A DNA stretch of 64,000 bases from Leucobacter luti (GTDB lineage Bacteria > Actinomycetota > Actinomycetes > Actinomycetales > Microbacteriaceae), in the NCBI RefSeq assembly GCF_004217175.1, contig NZ_SHKI01000003.1, positions 496,697 through 560,696 on the forward strand, in the 5' to 3' direction. The notes beneath the pieces were generated by a model. The model searched no databases and was not told the DNA's origin. It saw only the letters and a list, made by a program, of their open reading frames with translations. Both the position numbers and the translations under genes were made by a program. Shown here piece after piece: positions 1 through 9,799 of the stretch (positions are counted from its first letter, which is position 1; every line of letters starts with the position of its first letter).

Positions 1-1034
1 CGCGCCGCGTGGTCCGGCTTCTGCACGGGCGGCGACTTCATGAAGTAGGCAGATGCGGCCTCGACGGGCCCGGCGAGGCCGCGCTCGCGCGCCACATGCG
101 CCACGCGGATCGCATCGATCATGGTGCCCGCCGAGTTGGGGGAGTCCCACACCTCGAGCTTGTACTCGATGCTCATCGGCACGTCGCCGAAGCCGCGGCC
201 CTCGAGCCGCACGAACGCGAACTTGCGGTCTTCAAGCCACGGCACGTGGTCGCTCGGCCCGATGTGGACGTCGTCGGCGTCGAGATTCACGTCGAGATTC
301 GACGTGACCGCCTGCGTCTTCGAGATCTTCTTCGACTTGAGGCGGCTCCGCTCCAGCATGTTCTTGAAGTCCATGTTGCCGCCAACGTTGAGCTGGTAGG
401 TGTGGTCGAGCGCGACACCGCGGCTCTCCATCAGCCGCGCGAGCACGCGGTGCGTGATCGTGGCGCCCACCTGGCTCTTGATGTCGTCGCCGACAATCGG
501 TACGCCCGCCGCGACAAACTTCGCGGCCCACTCCGGGTCGCTCGCAACGAACACCGGCACGGCGTTGACGAACGCGACGCCGGCGTCGAGGGCCGCCTGC
601 GCGTAGAACTTCACCGCGTCGTCGCTGCCGACCGGCAGGTAGCAGGCGAGCACATCGGCGCCCGAGTCCCGCAGCGCCTGCACCACGTCCACCGGCGCAG
701 CGGCCGATTCCTCCACCGCGTCGCGGTAGTACTCGCCAAGCCCGTCGTACGTGGGGCCGCGCTGCACGGTCACGCCGAGCTCCGGCACGTCGGAGAACTT
801 GATCGTGTTGTTGTGCCCCGCCCAGATCGCGGCGCCCAGATCGAGGCCCACCTTCGCCGCGTCGACCTCGAACGCCGCGACGAACTCGAGGTCGGACACG
901 TGGTGTCCGCCGAGCCTCACGTGCATGAGCCCGGGCACCTGCTCATCGTCCGCAGCGCCTCGGTAGTACTCAACTCCCTGAACGAGCGAGCTCACACAGT
1001 TGCCAACGCCCGCGAGGGCCACCTTCACACTCAT
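1..1034 (-). CDS. ino1: Inositol-3-phosphate synthase (3' end off window)
   Basis: Converts glucose 6-phosphate to 1D-myo-inositol 3-phosphate with NAD as internal redox cofactor. This is the first step towards mycothiol and inositol lipids. The start is the ATG at 1034-1032, with AGAGG five bases upstream. The protein opens [16 protein letters not shown], the family's NAD-binding loop, and later shows the actinobacterial motifs [10 protein letters not shown] and [12 protein letters not shown]. About 344 codons are visible and the C-terminus runs off the left edge; family members are near 360 residues. The neighbour mshB acts later in mycothiol synthesis, which supports the call. A long plus-strand open frame over this gene is a GC-rich shadow. 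Confidence 0.93.
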   Translation of the reverse strand, partial: MSVKVALAGVGNCVSSLVQGVEYYRGAADDEQVPGLMHVRLGGHHVSDLEFVAAFEVDAAKVGLDLGAAIWAGHNNTIKFSDVPELGVTVQRGPTYDGLGEYYRDAVEESAAAPVDVVQALRDSGADVLACYLPVGSDDAVKFYAQAALDAGVAFVNAVPVFVASDPEWAAKFVAAGVPIVGDDIKSQVGATITHRVLARLMESRGVALDHTYQLNVGGNMDFKNMLERSRLKSKKISKTQAVTSNLDVNLDADDVHIGPSDHVPWLEDRKFAFVRLEGRGFGDVPMSIEYKLEVWDSPNSAGTMIDAIRVAHVARERGLAGPVEAASAYFMKSPPVQKPDHAA

Positions 1035-1082
1035 TGCACCTCTGTTCTTCGGTTCGACGCGCGACGCGCCCGACGTATCACT

Positions 1083-1928
1083 CTACTCCGGCTGCTCCGC
1101 GGCGCCGGCCGAGGGGAGCGCCCCGGCCCGGTGCCGGAAGGTCTCCCACCGCTCGATCGGCTGGCGCTGCCCGCCCACGTGCACGATCTCCTCGCCGTCA
1201 ACGGTGAGCTGCGTGGCGTGCGCGCGGAGCGCGGCAATCTTGCGGTCGAACCAGGGCGACACGTCGTGCCGCTCGGTCGCCGCGTCCGCCGCCCCGGGTG
1301 CGGCGTCGCCCTCGAGCTCGGGCTCGGCGACGATCTCCCAGAAGGGCAGTCCGAGCGCGTGGGCGACGGCGCGGGCCAGCCGGTGGGCGAAGACGTGATC
1401 CGGGTGGCCGTACCCGCCGCCATCGTCGTAGCTCACGATCGCCCCAGCTCCGGCGTCGTGGGCCGCGGCGAGCAGATCGTTGAGCGCCTCAACCGCCGGG
1501 GCGCGGGTCAGTGCGTCCCGGCTCGCGTCGGGCCCGGCCGTCGCCCGACCGTCCGGCCCCCAGACCATGCCGGAGTCCTCGTAGATCGTCGGGGTGAGTC
1601 CCTCCGCGCGGGCCGGCGGCACCCCGAGGAACGCGTGCCGCTCAAGGCCGAGCATGAACAGGGCGGCCGCGAGCTCGGCCTGCCGGTGCGGGGCGAGCCC
1701 ATCGGTGCCCTGCAACTGGCTGAACGGACCGGCCACCACCTCGCCGCGCTCACCGCGGGTGAGGGTGACGAGCAGGGGCTCAAGCCCGGCCTGGGCCAGG
1801 CCGGCGAGCGTGCCGCCGGTCGAGATCGTCTCGTCGTCGGGGTGCGCGTGCACGAACATGACGCGCGGCGTTCCCGCAAACCAGCGCGTTGGATCCTGTG
1901 CTACGGCCTGCGCGTCGGTCTCACTCAT
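1083..1928 (-). CDS. mshB: PIG-L family deacetylase, probable MshB of mycothiol synthesis
   Basis: A zinc-dependent N-acetyl-sugar deacetylase, likely acting on GlcNAc-inositol in mycothiol synthesis. The family motif HAHPDDE lies at about residues 27-33 and the second metal motif GYGHPDHVFAH in the C-terminal half. The length of 281 residues fits MshB/Mca. I chose the ATG at 1928 because GAGGGG sits nine bases upstream; in-frame starts also exist at 1949 and 1982, the latter overlapping cca. The neighbouring ino1 favours MshB over the related mycothiol S-conjugate amidase Mca, but sequence alone does not fully separate them. Confidence 0.82.
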   Translation of the reverse strand: MSETDAQAVAQDPTRWFAGTPRVMFVHAHPDDETISTGGTLAGLAQAGLEPLLVTLTRGERGEVVAGPFSQLQGTDGLAPHRQAELAAALFMLGLERHAFLGVPPARAEGLTPTIYEDSGMVWGPDGRATAGPDASRDALTRAPAVEALNDLLAAAHDAGAGAIVSYDDGGGYGHPDHVFAHRLARAVAHALGLPFWEIVAEPELEGDAAPGAADAATERHDVSPWFDRKIAALRAHATQLTVDGEEIVHVGGQRQPIERWETFRHRAGALPSAGAAEQPE

Positions 1929-1954
1929 ACTCTCGAACCCCTCGTTCATCTCGC

Positions 1955-3391
1955 TCACGCTTCCGCCTGCTCCGCAAACCACTCCCGCAAGCGCAGCTCT
2001 GCCGCGGCCTCGCCAATCGGGCCCTCGTCAAGCCGCACGTCGAGCAGGTGCTTGTACGCGCGGCCCACGAGCGGCCCCGGCGGGATCCCCAGGATGGCCA
2101 TGATCTGCGCGCCGTCGAGCTCGGGCCGCACCGCCGCGAGCTCCTCTGCCGCCGCGAGCTCCTCGATGCGCCGTTCGATGTCGTCGTAGGCGTGCTCCAG
2201 CCGCTCGGCCTTGCGGCGGTTGCGAGTCGTCACGTCCGCGCGGGTGAGAATGTGCAGCTGGGCGAGCTCGTCCCCCGCGTCGCGCACGTAGCGGCGCACG
2301 GCAGAATCGGTCCACGGCTGGTCGCTGTAGCCGAAGAACCGCAGGTGCAGCTCGATCAGGCGCGCCACGCGCTTCACGGTGTCGTTGTCAAAGCGCAGCT
2401 CCCGCAGTCGCTTCTTTGCGAGCTTCGCCCCGACCAGGTCGTGGTGGTGGAAGGTCACGCCGCCGCGCTCAAACCGGCGGGTCGCGGGCTTGCCGATGTC
2501 GTGCAGCAGCGCGGCAAGGCGGAGCACGAGATCGGGGGAGACGGTCTGCGGCGCGCGGCGCTCGAGTTCGAGGCTGATCGCCTGCTGCAGCACGGTGAGG
2601 CTGTGCTCGTAGACGTCCTTGTGTCGGCCGTGATCATCCTGGGTGGCGCGCAGCGCCGTGAGCTCGGGCAGGAACCGCTCCGCGAGGCCCGTGTCCACGA
2701 GCAGCCGGATCCCCGGCACCGGGTCACGCGTGCCGAGCAGCTTCACCAGTTCGTCGCGCACCCGCTCCGCCGAGATGATGTCGAGGCGCTCAGCGAACTG
2801 GGCCATCGCTTCCTGCGTGTCGGCCGAGACCTCGAAGCCGAGCTGCGCGGCGAAGCGCGCGGCGCGCAGCATCCGCAGCGGGTCGTCGGTAAATGACGCC
2901 GCCGGCGCGCCGGGCGTGTGAATGCGCCGCGCGACGAGGTCTTCGACCCCGCCGGAGACGTCAACAAGCCGCAGTTCGGGGAGCATGAGCGCGAGCGCGT
3001 TGATCGTGAAGTCGCGGCGGACGAGGTCGCCCTCGATCGTGTCACCGTAGCTCACCGTGGGCTTGCGCGAGTCGTCGCGATAGATCTCGGCGCGATACGT
3101 GGTGATCTCAACGACTTCCCCGTGTACCCGTGCCGCGATCGTCCCGAAATCCCGGCCGACATCCCACACGCTGGTGGTGAGCTCGTCGAGAATTGCCCGC
3201 GTTTCGTCGGGCCGCGCGGAGGTGGTGAAGTCAAGATCGGTGACCGCACGGCCGAGCAGTGCGTCTCGGACGGGGCCGCCCACGAGCGCGAATTCGTGTC
3301 CGCGCGCTGAGAACGCTTCGGCGAGCGTCGCGACGGGGGGTGTGGCGGCGAGGGCGCGCAGCGCGGCCATCGAGTCGACGAGGGAGTGCAT
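1955..3391 (-). CDS. cca: CCA tRNA nucleotidyltransferase
   Basis: Adds or repairs the 3'-terminal CCA of tRNAs. The N-terminal nucleotidyltransferase head shows ALVGGPVRDALLG and the DLDF metal-binding acidic pair. The middle carries an HD phosphohydrolase-like domain (ALLHDIGKPATR). The 478-residue length and the position next to a DUF6049 gene near oriC are typical of actinobacterial cca. The start at 3391 is the first available ATG; no strong Shine-Dalgarno is visible, so MAALRAL at 3370 remains possible. It diverges from the DUF6049 gene across a 53-base gap. Confidence 0.93.
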   Translation of the reverse strand: MHSLVDSMAALRALAATPPVATLAEAFSARGHEFALVGGPVRDALLGRAVTDLDFTTSARPDETRAILDELTTSVWDVGRDFGTIAARVHGEVVEITTYRAEIYRDDSRKPTVSYGDTIEGDLVRRDFTINALALMLPELRLVDVSGGVEDLVARRIHTPGAPAASFTDDPLRMLRAARFAAQLGFEVSADTQEAMAQFAERLDIISAERVRDELVKLLGTRDPVPGIRLLVDTGLAERFLPELTALRATQDDHGRHKDVYEHSLTVLQQAISLELERRAPQTVSPDLVLRLAALLHDIGKPATRRFERGGVTFHHHDLVGAKLAKKRLRELRFDNDTVKRVARLIELHLRFFGYSDQPWTDSAVRRYVRDAGDELAQLHILTRADVTTRNRRKAERLEHAYDDIERRIEELAAAEELAAVRPELDGAQIMAILGIPPGPLVGRAYKHLLDVRLDEGPIGEAAAELRLREWFAEQAEA

Positions 3392-3444
3392 CCAATAAGG
3401 GTACCTGGGCCACGATCCCAGAGCCGGTCCCTAAACTGGTGCGC

Positions 3445-5868
3445 ATGGCTCTCGCTCCCCGTTCCCGCGGGCTTCTCGCGGCTCTGCTGGTGCTCGGCAT
3501 GGCCGCTGGCGGACTCAGCGCCGCCGCCGCGCCGGCCACCGCGCTTCCGGCCGCCACCGCCGCGACCGCGCGGCCCGTTGCGACGCTCACCGTCGCGCCG
3601 CGGGATCCAGTGCTTCGCGCCGACACGGCGGAGGTCGAGGTTGACGTGGTCGTGAGCAACTCCGGCTCGTCAGAGCTGCCCGGCGGCACCCTCGAGCTGC
3701 GCTTTGGGACCGCGCCGGTGAGCGACGCCGAGGGGCTGCAGGGAGAGCTTGCGAGCGGCGACCCGATCGTCGCTGAATCGGCGATCGGCGCGATCCCCGC
3801 GGGAGACGAGCGCACAGTCACGCTCACGGTCGCCCGGTCCCAGATCCCGCTCGCTGACACCGCACTATTCGGCGTCCATCTGCTGCAGGCCGCACTGCAG
3901 CAAGACACCGGCGCTGACGGCGACGGCGACGCCGCGGACGCCGCGGCAACGCCCGACGGCGGTGCCGCCGGCGCGGGGAGCGCGCTGGAGCTCGACACCG
4001 CGCACTCGCTGACCGCGACGGTGCCCGTCGTGTGGCACAGCCCAGCCCCCGCATCCGCGGACCCCGTCGTGCCCGAGGGGACGACGCCCGAACCGACTCC
4101 CGCGGCCGATGGCACGCCGGATTCCGGGGCAGCGGTTCCCCCAGACAGCGAGAGCCCCAGCGCCGCGCCCGTGCCCACCGTTCAGCTCGGCGCGATCATC
4201 CCGCTGGTGCTCCCCACCGATATTCACACGCTCCCCACGAGGCGGGAGCTTGAGGATCTGACCCCCGGCTGGGATCGCCTCCTCACCGCGGCGCGCACCA
4301 CCCAGGCCACGCTCGCAATCGATCCCCGCATTATCTCGGGGATCCGCGCCTACGGCTCCGCCGCGCCCGAGAACTCGCTCCGGCTGCTCGCGCGCATGGA
4401 GACGCTCGCGCTCCCCACGTTCCTCCTGCAGTTCGCTGATGCGGACCCCGCCGCCCAGGCCGCACTCGGATACACCAAGCTCCTCGCGCCCACCAGCTTC
4501 GACTTCGTCTCGCGCTTCGGTACGTTCCCGGCCGCCGCCGAGCCCGGTACGGACGGTGACTCACCCACCGCGGACGCCGTCGGGGCCGACGCGGACGCGG
4601 ACGCGGCGACCACCGAGGCGCCCGCGGCACCCGACGCCGGCGCCGACTCCACCGGTGACAGTGCCGATGCTGGAGACAGTGCCGACACCGGGGACGGCCC
4701 TGCCGAGCCGGTGTCGCTCCCGACGCTGAGCGAGCTGCTCGCGTGGCCTGACGCACTGTCCGCGGCCTGGCCCGCAGAGGGCGCGGTCGATCAGGCGACG
4801 CTTGATCTGCTCGAGGCAAGCGGGATCACCACCGTGGTGCTCGATTCCGCGAACGTGGCCGACGCGACCGCCCCGCGGGCCGAGCTCGGGTCCGGCTCCG
4901 CCCTCATCACCGATTCGGCCCTGGGCGCGGCCGCCCGCGCGGCAATCGGGGGGACCCGGGATGCCGATCGGGCGGCTGGCCTCGCGCGCTTCGCCGCGCT
5001 CACCGCTCTCGCGGCGGAGGGCGGATCCGGCGGTCTTCTTCTCGGCCTCGATCGCGGCACGGTCGCGGACGCCGCCGAGCCCGATGCATTCATTGATCAG
5101 ATCGCCGCGTTCGACTGGGTGACGGCGGCACCCGTCGCCGAGTTGCCCGCCGGCTCGGCAACCCTGCGCGCGGGGGACACCCTGGAGGACCGGCGCGAGT
5201 TGCTCCGCTCCGCCGCGAGCCGCGAGACCTCAGTGAACGAGCTCGGCGCGGTCCTGGTGCACCCCGAGTACCTGAGTGGCTACCAGCGCACCAGACTGCT
5301 CGAGCTGTTCGCCACCCGGTTCGCCGCTCCCGGGGTCGACTTCACGGAGGTCGCCGGCTCGTACCGCAAGCGCGACGCGGAGCTGCTCGAGGGGGTGCAC
5401 GCGATCAGCACCGAGCACACCCAGCTCGTGGGGATCTCCACGCGCGTGCCCGTGCAGCTCCACAACTCGCTCCCGTTCGACGCGAACGTGCGGGTGCGAG
5501 TCGATCCCGCCTCCGCAGCGCTCGCCCTGACCGAGCGGGACTTCACGGAGATTGCTGTGCCCGCCGAAGCGAACCAGCGGATCCTCGTCCCGGTGCGCAG
5601 CCGCGTCTCGTCGGGCGAGTCCGGTCTTGTCGTGAGCGTTTCAGCCGATTCGGGGGAGCCGACGGTCTACACGGGCACACTGCCAATCACGATCCGAAGC
5701 TCCGTCGAGACGATCGGGCTGTGGACGCTCGGGGTGCTCGCCGCACTCCTGCTCGGGTTTGGAATCTGGCGCAGCGTGCGCCGGAAGCGCCGCGCCGCGG
5801 ACACCGATACCGACGCGGACACCGACGCACAGACGGTACCCAGCGACGAGACGCCCTCTCAGGAATAG
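3445..5868 (+). CDS. DUF6049 family secreted, C-terminally anchored protein
   Basis: An 807-residue envelope protein of unknown function. A signal peptide (MALAPRSRGLLAALLVLGMA) is followed by Ala/Pro/Asp-rich low-complexity stretches. One transmembrane helix near the C-terminus (IGLWTLGVLAALLLGFGIW) is followed by a basic stop-transfer and an acidic tail with repeated DTD units. In many Actinobacteria this family sits beside cca and the lipid II flippase murJ, which suggests a cell-wall role. Here murJ is absent and trxB follows directly. The ATG at 3445 was chosen because the signal peptide begins there. The family assignment rests on architecture and position. Confidence 0.72.
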   Translation: MALAPRSRGLLAALLVLGMAAGGLSAAAAPATALPAATAATARPVATLTVAPRDPVLRADTAEVEVDVVVSNSGSSELPGGTLELRFGTAPVSDAEGLQGELASGDPIVAESAIGAIPAGDERTVTLTVARSQIPLADTALFGVHLLQAALQQDTGADGDGDAADAAATPDGGAAGAGSALELDTAHSLTATVPVVWHSPAPASADPVVPEGTTPEPTPAADGTPDSGAAVPPDSESPSAAPVPTVQLGAIIPLVLPTDIHTLPTRRELEDLTPGWDRLLTAARTTQATLAIDPRIISGIRAYGSAAPENSLRLLARMETLALPTFLLQFADADPAAQAALGYTKLLAPTSFDFVSRFGTFPAAAEPGTDGDSPTADAVGADADADAATTEAPAAPDAGADSTGDSADAGDSADTGDGPAEPVSLPTLSELLAWPDALSAAWPAEGAVDQATLDLLEASGITTVVLDSANVADATAPRAELGSGSALITDSALGAAARAAIGGTRDADRAAGLARFAALTALAAEGGSGGLLLGLDRGTVADAAEPDAFIDQIAAFDWVTAAPVAELPAGSATLRAGDTLEDRRELLRSAASRETSVNELGAVLVHPEYLSGYQRTRLLELFATRFAAPGVDFTEVAGSYRKRDAELLEGVHAISTEHTQLVGISTRVPVQLHNSLPFDANVRVRVDPASAALALTERDFTEIAVPAEANQRILVPVRSRVSSGESGLVVSVSADSGEPTVYTGTLPITIRSSVETIGLWTLGVLAALLLGFGIWRSVRRKRRAADTDTDADTDAQTVPSDETPSQE

Positions 5869-5944
5869 GCCACGCCTAGGATGGGTTGTACCCACTGAGC
5901 GGCCGCGAGGTCGCGCCACTTCAGCGATCCGCGCAAGGAGCCTC

Positions 5945-6898
5945 ATGCAGCAGATTATTATTATCGGTTCCGGTCCCGCCGGTTTTACGGCGGCCATCTA
6001 CGCAGCGCGCGCCGGCCTGAAACCGCTGCTCTTCGCAAGCGCCATCGGCATCGGCGGCGAACTGATGAACACCACCGAGGTCGAGAACTTCCCGGGCTTC
6101 CCCGAGGGAATCCAGGGGCCCGAGCTCATGCAGCGGATGCAGGAGCAGGCGGAGAAGTTTGGCACCGAGGTGGTCTACGACGACATCGTCGATCTCGACT
6201 TCTCGGGTGAGGTCAAGCGCGTCACCGCCGGAGACGGCACCGTGCACGAGGCGCTCTCCGTGATCTACGCGACCGGCTCTGCCTACCGCAAGATCGGCCT
6301 GGCCGACGAGGAGCGGCTGTCGGGCCACGGCGTCTCCTGGTGCGCCACCTGCGACGGGTTCTTCTTCCGCGACAAGACCATCGCCGTGGTCGGCGGCGGC
6401 GACTCCGCGATGGAGGAGGCGACGTTCCTCACCCGCTTCGCGAAGAAGGTGTACGTGATCCACCGCCGCGACGAGCTGAAGGCGTCGAAGATCATGCAGC
6501 AGCGCGCCTTCGACAACGAGAAGATCGAGTTCGTGTGGAACTCCGAGGTCACCGCAATTCACGGTGACGGCGAGGTCACCGGTGTCGCGCTCCGCAGCAC
6601 CACCGACGGCTCCACGAGCGAACTGCCGCTCGAGGGACTCTTCATCGCGATCGGCAACGACCCGCGCACCCACCTCGTGCACGGCAAGCTCGATCTGACC
6701 TCCGAGGGCACGATCGCCCTCGAGGGTCGCAGCGCGCGCACCTCGGTTCCGGGCGTCTTTGCCGCGGGCGATGTCACCGACCCGCACTACCGCCAGGCAA
6801 TCACGGCGGCGGGATCTGGCACGGTCGCTGCGCTCGACGCTGAAGACTACCTTGCCGCGCTCGAGCAGCAGCAGGCTGCCGCGCTCGTCACGGCCTAG
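5945..6898 (+). CDS. trxB: Thioredoxin-disulfide reductase
   Basis: An FAD/NADPH enzyme that reduces thioredoxin in the cytosol. The protein (317 residues) starts with the FAD-binding motif IIIIGSGPAGFTAA. It has the redox-active CATC motif in SWCATCDGFFF, the NADPH-binding VVGGGDSAMEEA and the C-terminal FAD motif GVFAAGDVTD. The ATG at 5945 has AAGGAG four bases upstream, so longer in-frame extensions were dropped. trxA follows after 40 bases, so the two are probably cotranscribed. Confidence 0.97.
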   Translation: MQQIIIIGSGPAGFTAAIYAARAGLKPLLFASAIGIGGELMNTTEVENFPGFPEGIQGPELMQRMQEQAEKFGTEVVYDDIVDLDFSGEVKRVTAGDGTVHEALSVIYATGSAYRKIGLADEERLSGHGVSWCATCDGFFFRDKTIAVVGGGDSAMEEATFLTRFAKKVYVIHRRDELKASKIMQQRAFDNEKIEFVWNSEVTAIHGDGEVTGVALRSTTDGSTSELPLEGLFIAIGNDPRTHLVHGKLDLTSEGTIALEGRSARTSVPGVFAAGDVTDPHYRQAITAAGSGTVAALDAEDYLAALEQQQAAALVTA

Positions 6899-6938
6899 CA
6901 GCACCACTTATTGAACGCGTGACCGAAGGAGAGACACC

Positions 6939-7262
6939 ATGAGCGAAGCAATCATTGTCGATGAGAAGTCATTTGACGCGGCCGTACTCCAGAGCGACGT
7001 GCCGGTCCTGGTCGATTTCTGGGCAGCCTGGTGCGGCCCGTGCCGCGCTGTTGCACCGATCCTTGACCAGATCGCCGCAGAGCACGACGGCAAGATCATC
7101 ATCGCGAAGCTGAACGTCGACGAGAACCCGAACCTCGCCGCGCAGTACCGCATCACCTCGATCCCCGCCATGAAGGTGTTCAAGGGTGGCGAAGAGGTGC
7201 GCGAGATCATCGGCGCAATGCCGAAGCCGATGATCGAGGAGCACCTCACCGGGATCATCTAA
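6939..7262 (+). CDS. trxA: Thioredoxin
   Basis: A 107-residue classical thioredoxin, the substrate of TrxB and a general protein-disulfide reductant. The active site is FWAAWCGPCRAVAP and the cis-proline lies in ITSIPAMKVF. A strong ribosome-binding site (GAAGGAGAG) precedes the ATG. It is the last gene of the trxBA pair; a perfect hairpin follows about 30 bases after the stop. Confidence 0.98.
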   Translation: MSEAIIVDEKSFDAAVLQSDVPVLVDFWAAWCGPCRAVAPILDQIAAEHDGKIIIAKLNVDENPNLAAQYRITSIPAMKVFKGGEEVREIIGAMPKPMIEEHLTGII

Positions 7263-7290
7263 CCCGCACGAGCAACTCGCACTGCGCACA

Positions 7291-7326
7291 CGATGGCCGC
7301 GGATCCGCCTGGATCCGCGGCCATCG
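7291..7326. terminator. Perfect 16-bp hairpin between convergent trxA and SRPBCC gene
   Basis: The 16-base arm CGATGGCCGCGGATCC (7291-7306) is perfectly inverted at 7311-7326 with a 4-base loop. There is no T-run, as often in high-GC Actinobacteria. Its position between convergent genes suggests a bidirectional terminator. Confidence 0.75.
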
Positions 7327-7365
7327 TGCGTTGCGGGGCAAGCGCCGTGTGCGCTGAGGATCCCG

Positions 7366-7821
7366 CTACGCGCGCTCCGCACCCTCCGCGAGCTCCGCGA
7401 GGCGGTCGACGGATGCGCGCAGCGCATCCGGGGTGAAACTGCGGGCCCGCTCGAATCGACGCTCGTCGGTGAGGCCGCTCCAGTCGTAGGTGTGGCGCAC
7501 GAGCGTACCCTCGGCGGCGGGTTCGAGCTCCCAGCGCCAGAGATGACCGGGCGCCGGCTCGCCGACCGGCGCGGGATTCCAGGCGATGCGCCGCCCCTCC
7601 TCGAACTCGACCACGCGATTCTCGCGCACCCGATCACCCACGTTCGTCATCACAAACACGTCGCCCACCGCGGTGACCCGCTGCCCCGGGGCGGCCTCCG
7701 CGAGATTGTCGTTGCCGTCCCAGCGCGGCTGCTGCGCGGGGTCAGCGATCAGCTCAAAGATGGTTTCCGGTCGCGCGGCGACACGTCGCTCGGCGCTCAC
7801 AATCCGTTCTGACTGGCTCAT
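7366..7821 (-). CDS. SRPBCC (START-like) family protein
   Basis: A 151-residue protein with the polyketide cyclase/dehydrase-type SRPBCC signature: an N-terminal strand ERRVAARPETIFELIADPAQQPRWDG, described here only as a pattern, and a C-terminal long helix (DALRASVDRLAEL). Members form a hydrophobic cavity for small lipophilic ligands; the ligand here is unknown. It converges on trxA and is followed on the same strand by nothing related. The ATG at 7821 is preceded by TGAGGG; a TTG at 7833 would add four residues. Confidence 0.7.
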   Translation of the reverse strand: MSQSERIVSAERRVAARPETIFELIADPAQQPRWDGNDNLAEAAPGQRVTAVGDVFVMTNVGDRVRENRVVEFEEGRRIAWNPAPVGEPAPGHLWRWELEPAAEGTLVRHTYDWSGLTDERRFERARSFTPDALRASVDRLAELAEGAERA

Positions 7822-7859
7822 GCCCTCAGTCAATCACAGGAGCGCGAGGAGCGGGACGC

Positions 7860-8894
7860 TCAGTTGAAGCCGGGGTCTCCGAGCTCGGAGAGGATGCGCT
7901 TCAGGTCGGCGATTGTCGCGAAGTCGATCACGATCTGACCCTTCTTGGCACCGAGCTTCACGGCGACCCGGGTGTCAAATCGATCGCCGAGACGATCGGC
8001 GATTTCTCCGAGCTGCGCCTGCACGCCGCCGGCGCGGGGCTTCGGCGTCTTGCGCTGCGGCCCCTCCGCGGCGGCAGCCTCGGCAGCGCGCACCGACAGG
8101 CCCTCGTTGACGATCTTGTCGGCCAACCGCAACATCGACTCAGCATCGCCGTCGTTCGACAGGATCGCGCGCGCGTGGCCGGCGGTGAGCACCCCCGCGG
8201 CGACGCGGGCCTGCACCGGCTCGGGCAGGCGGAGCAGACGAATCGTGTTTGAGATCTGCGGCCGCGATCGCCCAATGCGCTCGGCGAGCTGTTCCTGCGT
8301 GATCCCAAAGTCGGCGAGCAGCTGCTGGTACGCGGACGCCTCTTCGAGCGGGTTGAGCTGAGCCCGGTGGAGGTTCTCAAGCAGCGCGTCGCGGAGCATG
8401 TGCTCGTCCGCGGTGCTGCGAATAATCGCGGGGATGCTGTCGAGGCCCGCGCGCGTGGAGGCCCGGAATCGGCGCTCGCCCATGATGATCTCGAAGCGGG
8501 GGCCGCGTGTTGGGGCCGGCTCGATCTCGCGCACCACGATCGGCTGGAACACGCCGAACTCGCGGACGCTGTGGGTGAGTTCTTCGAGTGCTTCCTCGTC
8601 GAACTCCGTGCGCGGCTGCACCCGGTTGGGGGTGATGTCGCTCAGCGCGAGCCGGGTGAGACGCGCGCCGGGCACCTCCTGCAGCTGGGCATCCGTGTCT
8701 GAGGCGACAGCGGTTGCGGCCTCGTCCGGTGTCTCGGCTGTCGCAGCCGCCGCGGCGCCCGACTCGGGCTCCTGCGGCAGGCTCGAGCCGTTCGCCGGGA
8801 AGAACACATCGACCGGCCGCTCGCCCGTCGACGGAGCCTGCGGGATCAGGGCCCCGATGCCGCGGCCCAGGCCGCCTCGCTTCTTGGTCGCCAT
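7860..8894 (-). CDS. parB: Chromosome partitioning protein ParB
   Basis: Binds parS and spreads around the origin as a CTP-dependent clamp. The 344-residue protein has the ParB/Srx N-terminal domain with the CTP-binding box GERRFRAS, the central HTH (ITQEQLAERIGRSRPQISN) that reads parS, and a C-terminal dimerization region. The first residues (KKRGGLGRGIGALI) match the conserved ParA-interacting N-terminus. It overlaps the parA stop by one base. Three perfect parS palindromes lie at 10463, 16831 and 16870. Confidence 0.97.
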   Translation of the reverse strand: MATKKRGGLGRGIGALIPQAPSTGERPVDVFFPANGSSLPQEPESGAAAAATAETPDEAATAVASDTDAQLQEVPGARLTRLALSDITPNRVQPRTEFDEEALEELTHSVREFGVFQPIVVREIEPAPTRGPRFEIIMGERRFRASTRAGLDSIPAIIRSTADEHMLRDALLENLHRAQLNPLEEASAYQQLLADFGITQEQLAERIGRSRPQISNTIRLLRLPEPVQARVAAGVLTAGHARAILSNDGDAESMLRLADKIVNEGLSVRAAEAAAAEGPQRKTPKPRAGGVQAQLGEIADRLGDRFDTRVAVKLGAKKGQIVIDFATIADLKRILSELGDPGFN

Positions 8895-9799
8895 CAGTTC
8901 TGCCTCTCCGTGGAAGAATCTACCTTCGCGCCGCGCTCGGCCATCTCTGCGGCCGCCTCAAGATAGGCGAGCGCGCCGATTGACGCGCCGTCGTAGGCGT
9001 GCACGGTCTGGCCGTAGCTCGGCGCCTCAGAGATCCGCACCGAGCGGGGGATCACGGCACCAAGCACCTGGTCGGGGAAGTGCGCGCGCACCTCGCTCGC
9101 GACCTCCTGCGCCAGGTTGGTCCGAGCGTCATACATCGTCAACAGAATCGTGGAGATACTCAGGTCCGGATTCAGGTGCTTCTGAATGAGCTGGATGTTG
9201 CCGAGGAGCTGGCTCAGCCCCTCGAGCGCGTAGTACTCGCACTGGATCGGAATCAGCACTTCGTCAGCTGCGACGAACGCGTTGACCGTGAGCAGCCCGA
9301 GCGAGGGTGGGCAGTCAATAAACACGTAGTGGTAGGTATCTTCGGACTCCGCAAGGAACGCCTGCAGCGCGGTGCGCAGCCGCTGCTCGCGGGCCACGAG
9401 CGACACGAGTTCGATCTCGGCCCCCGCGAGGTTGATCGTGGAGGGAACGCACCACAGATTCTCGTGATCCGTGGTTGGCTGCAGCGCATCGGCGAGGCCG
9501 CTGTCTCCGAGCAGCACGTCGTACACACTCGTGACCTCGGGCCGGTGCGGAACGCCGAGCGCCGTCGAGGCGTTGCCCTGGGGGTCGAGATCGATCACGA
9601 GGACGCGTGCACCGCGGCGAGCGAGCGCCGAAGCGAGGTTGACGGTGGTCGTGGTCTTTCCCACGCCACCCTTCTGGTTCGAGACGGTGAGGATCCGCGT
9701 GGCTTCGGGGAGCGGGGATACCGTCTCAGCGAGCTTTCGGCGTCGCCGGATCTTGTCGACGAGGTGATCGCCAACGAGTGACTTCTCGGATGCAGTCAT
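8894..9799 (-). CDS. parA: Chromosome partitioning ATPase ParA (Soj)
   Basis: A MinD/ParA-type ATPase that moves ParB-parS complexes. It has the deviant Walker A motif (NQKGGVGKTTTTVN), Walker A' (LVIDLDPQGNAS) and Walker B (YVFIDCPPSLG). At 301 residues it is of normal length. It overlaps rsmG by four bases and is followed directly by parB, the standard order next to oriC. Confidence 0.97.
   Translation of the reverse strand: MTASEKSLVGDHLVDKIRRRRKLAETVSPLPEATRILTVSNQKGGVGKTTTTVNLASALARRGARVLVIDLDPQGNASTALGVPHRPEVTSVYDVLLGDSGLADALQPTTDHENLWCVPSTINLAGAEIELVSLVAREQRLRTALQAFLAESEDTYHYVFIDCPPSLGLLTVNAFVAADEVLIPIQCEYYALEGLSQLLGNIQLIQKHLNPDLSISTILLTMYDARTNLAQEVASEVRAHFPDQVLGAVIPRSVRISEAPSYGQTVHAYDGASIGALAYLEAAAEMAERGAKVDSSTERQN

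Noticed and set aside
9..2189. 726-codon plus-strand open frame, Arg/His-rich, over ino1 and mshB
   Set aside because: It is antisense to two well-supported genes and has the Arg/His/Gly composition of a high-GC shadow frame.
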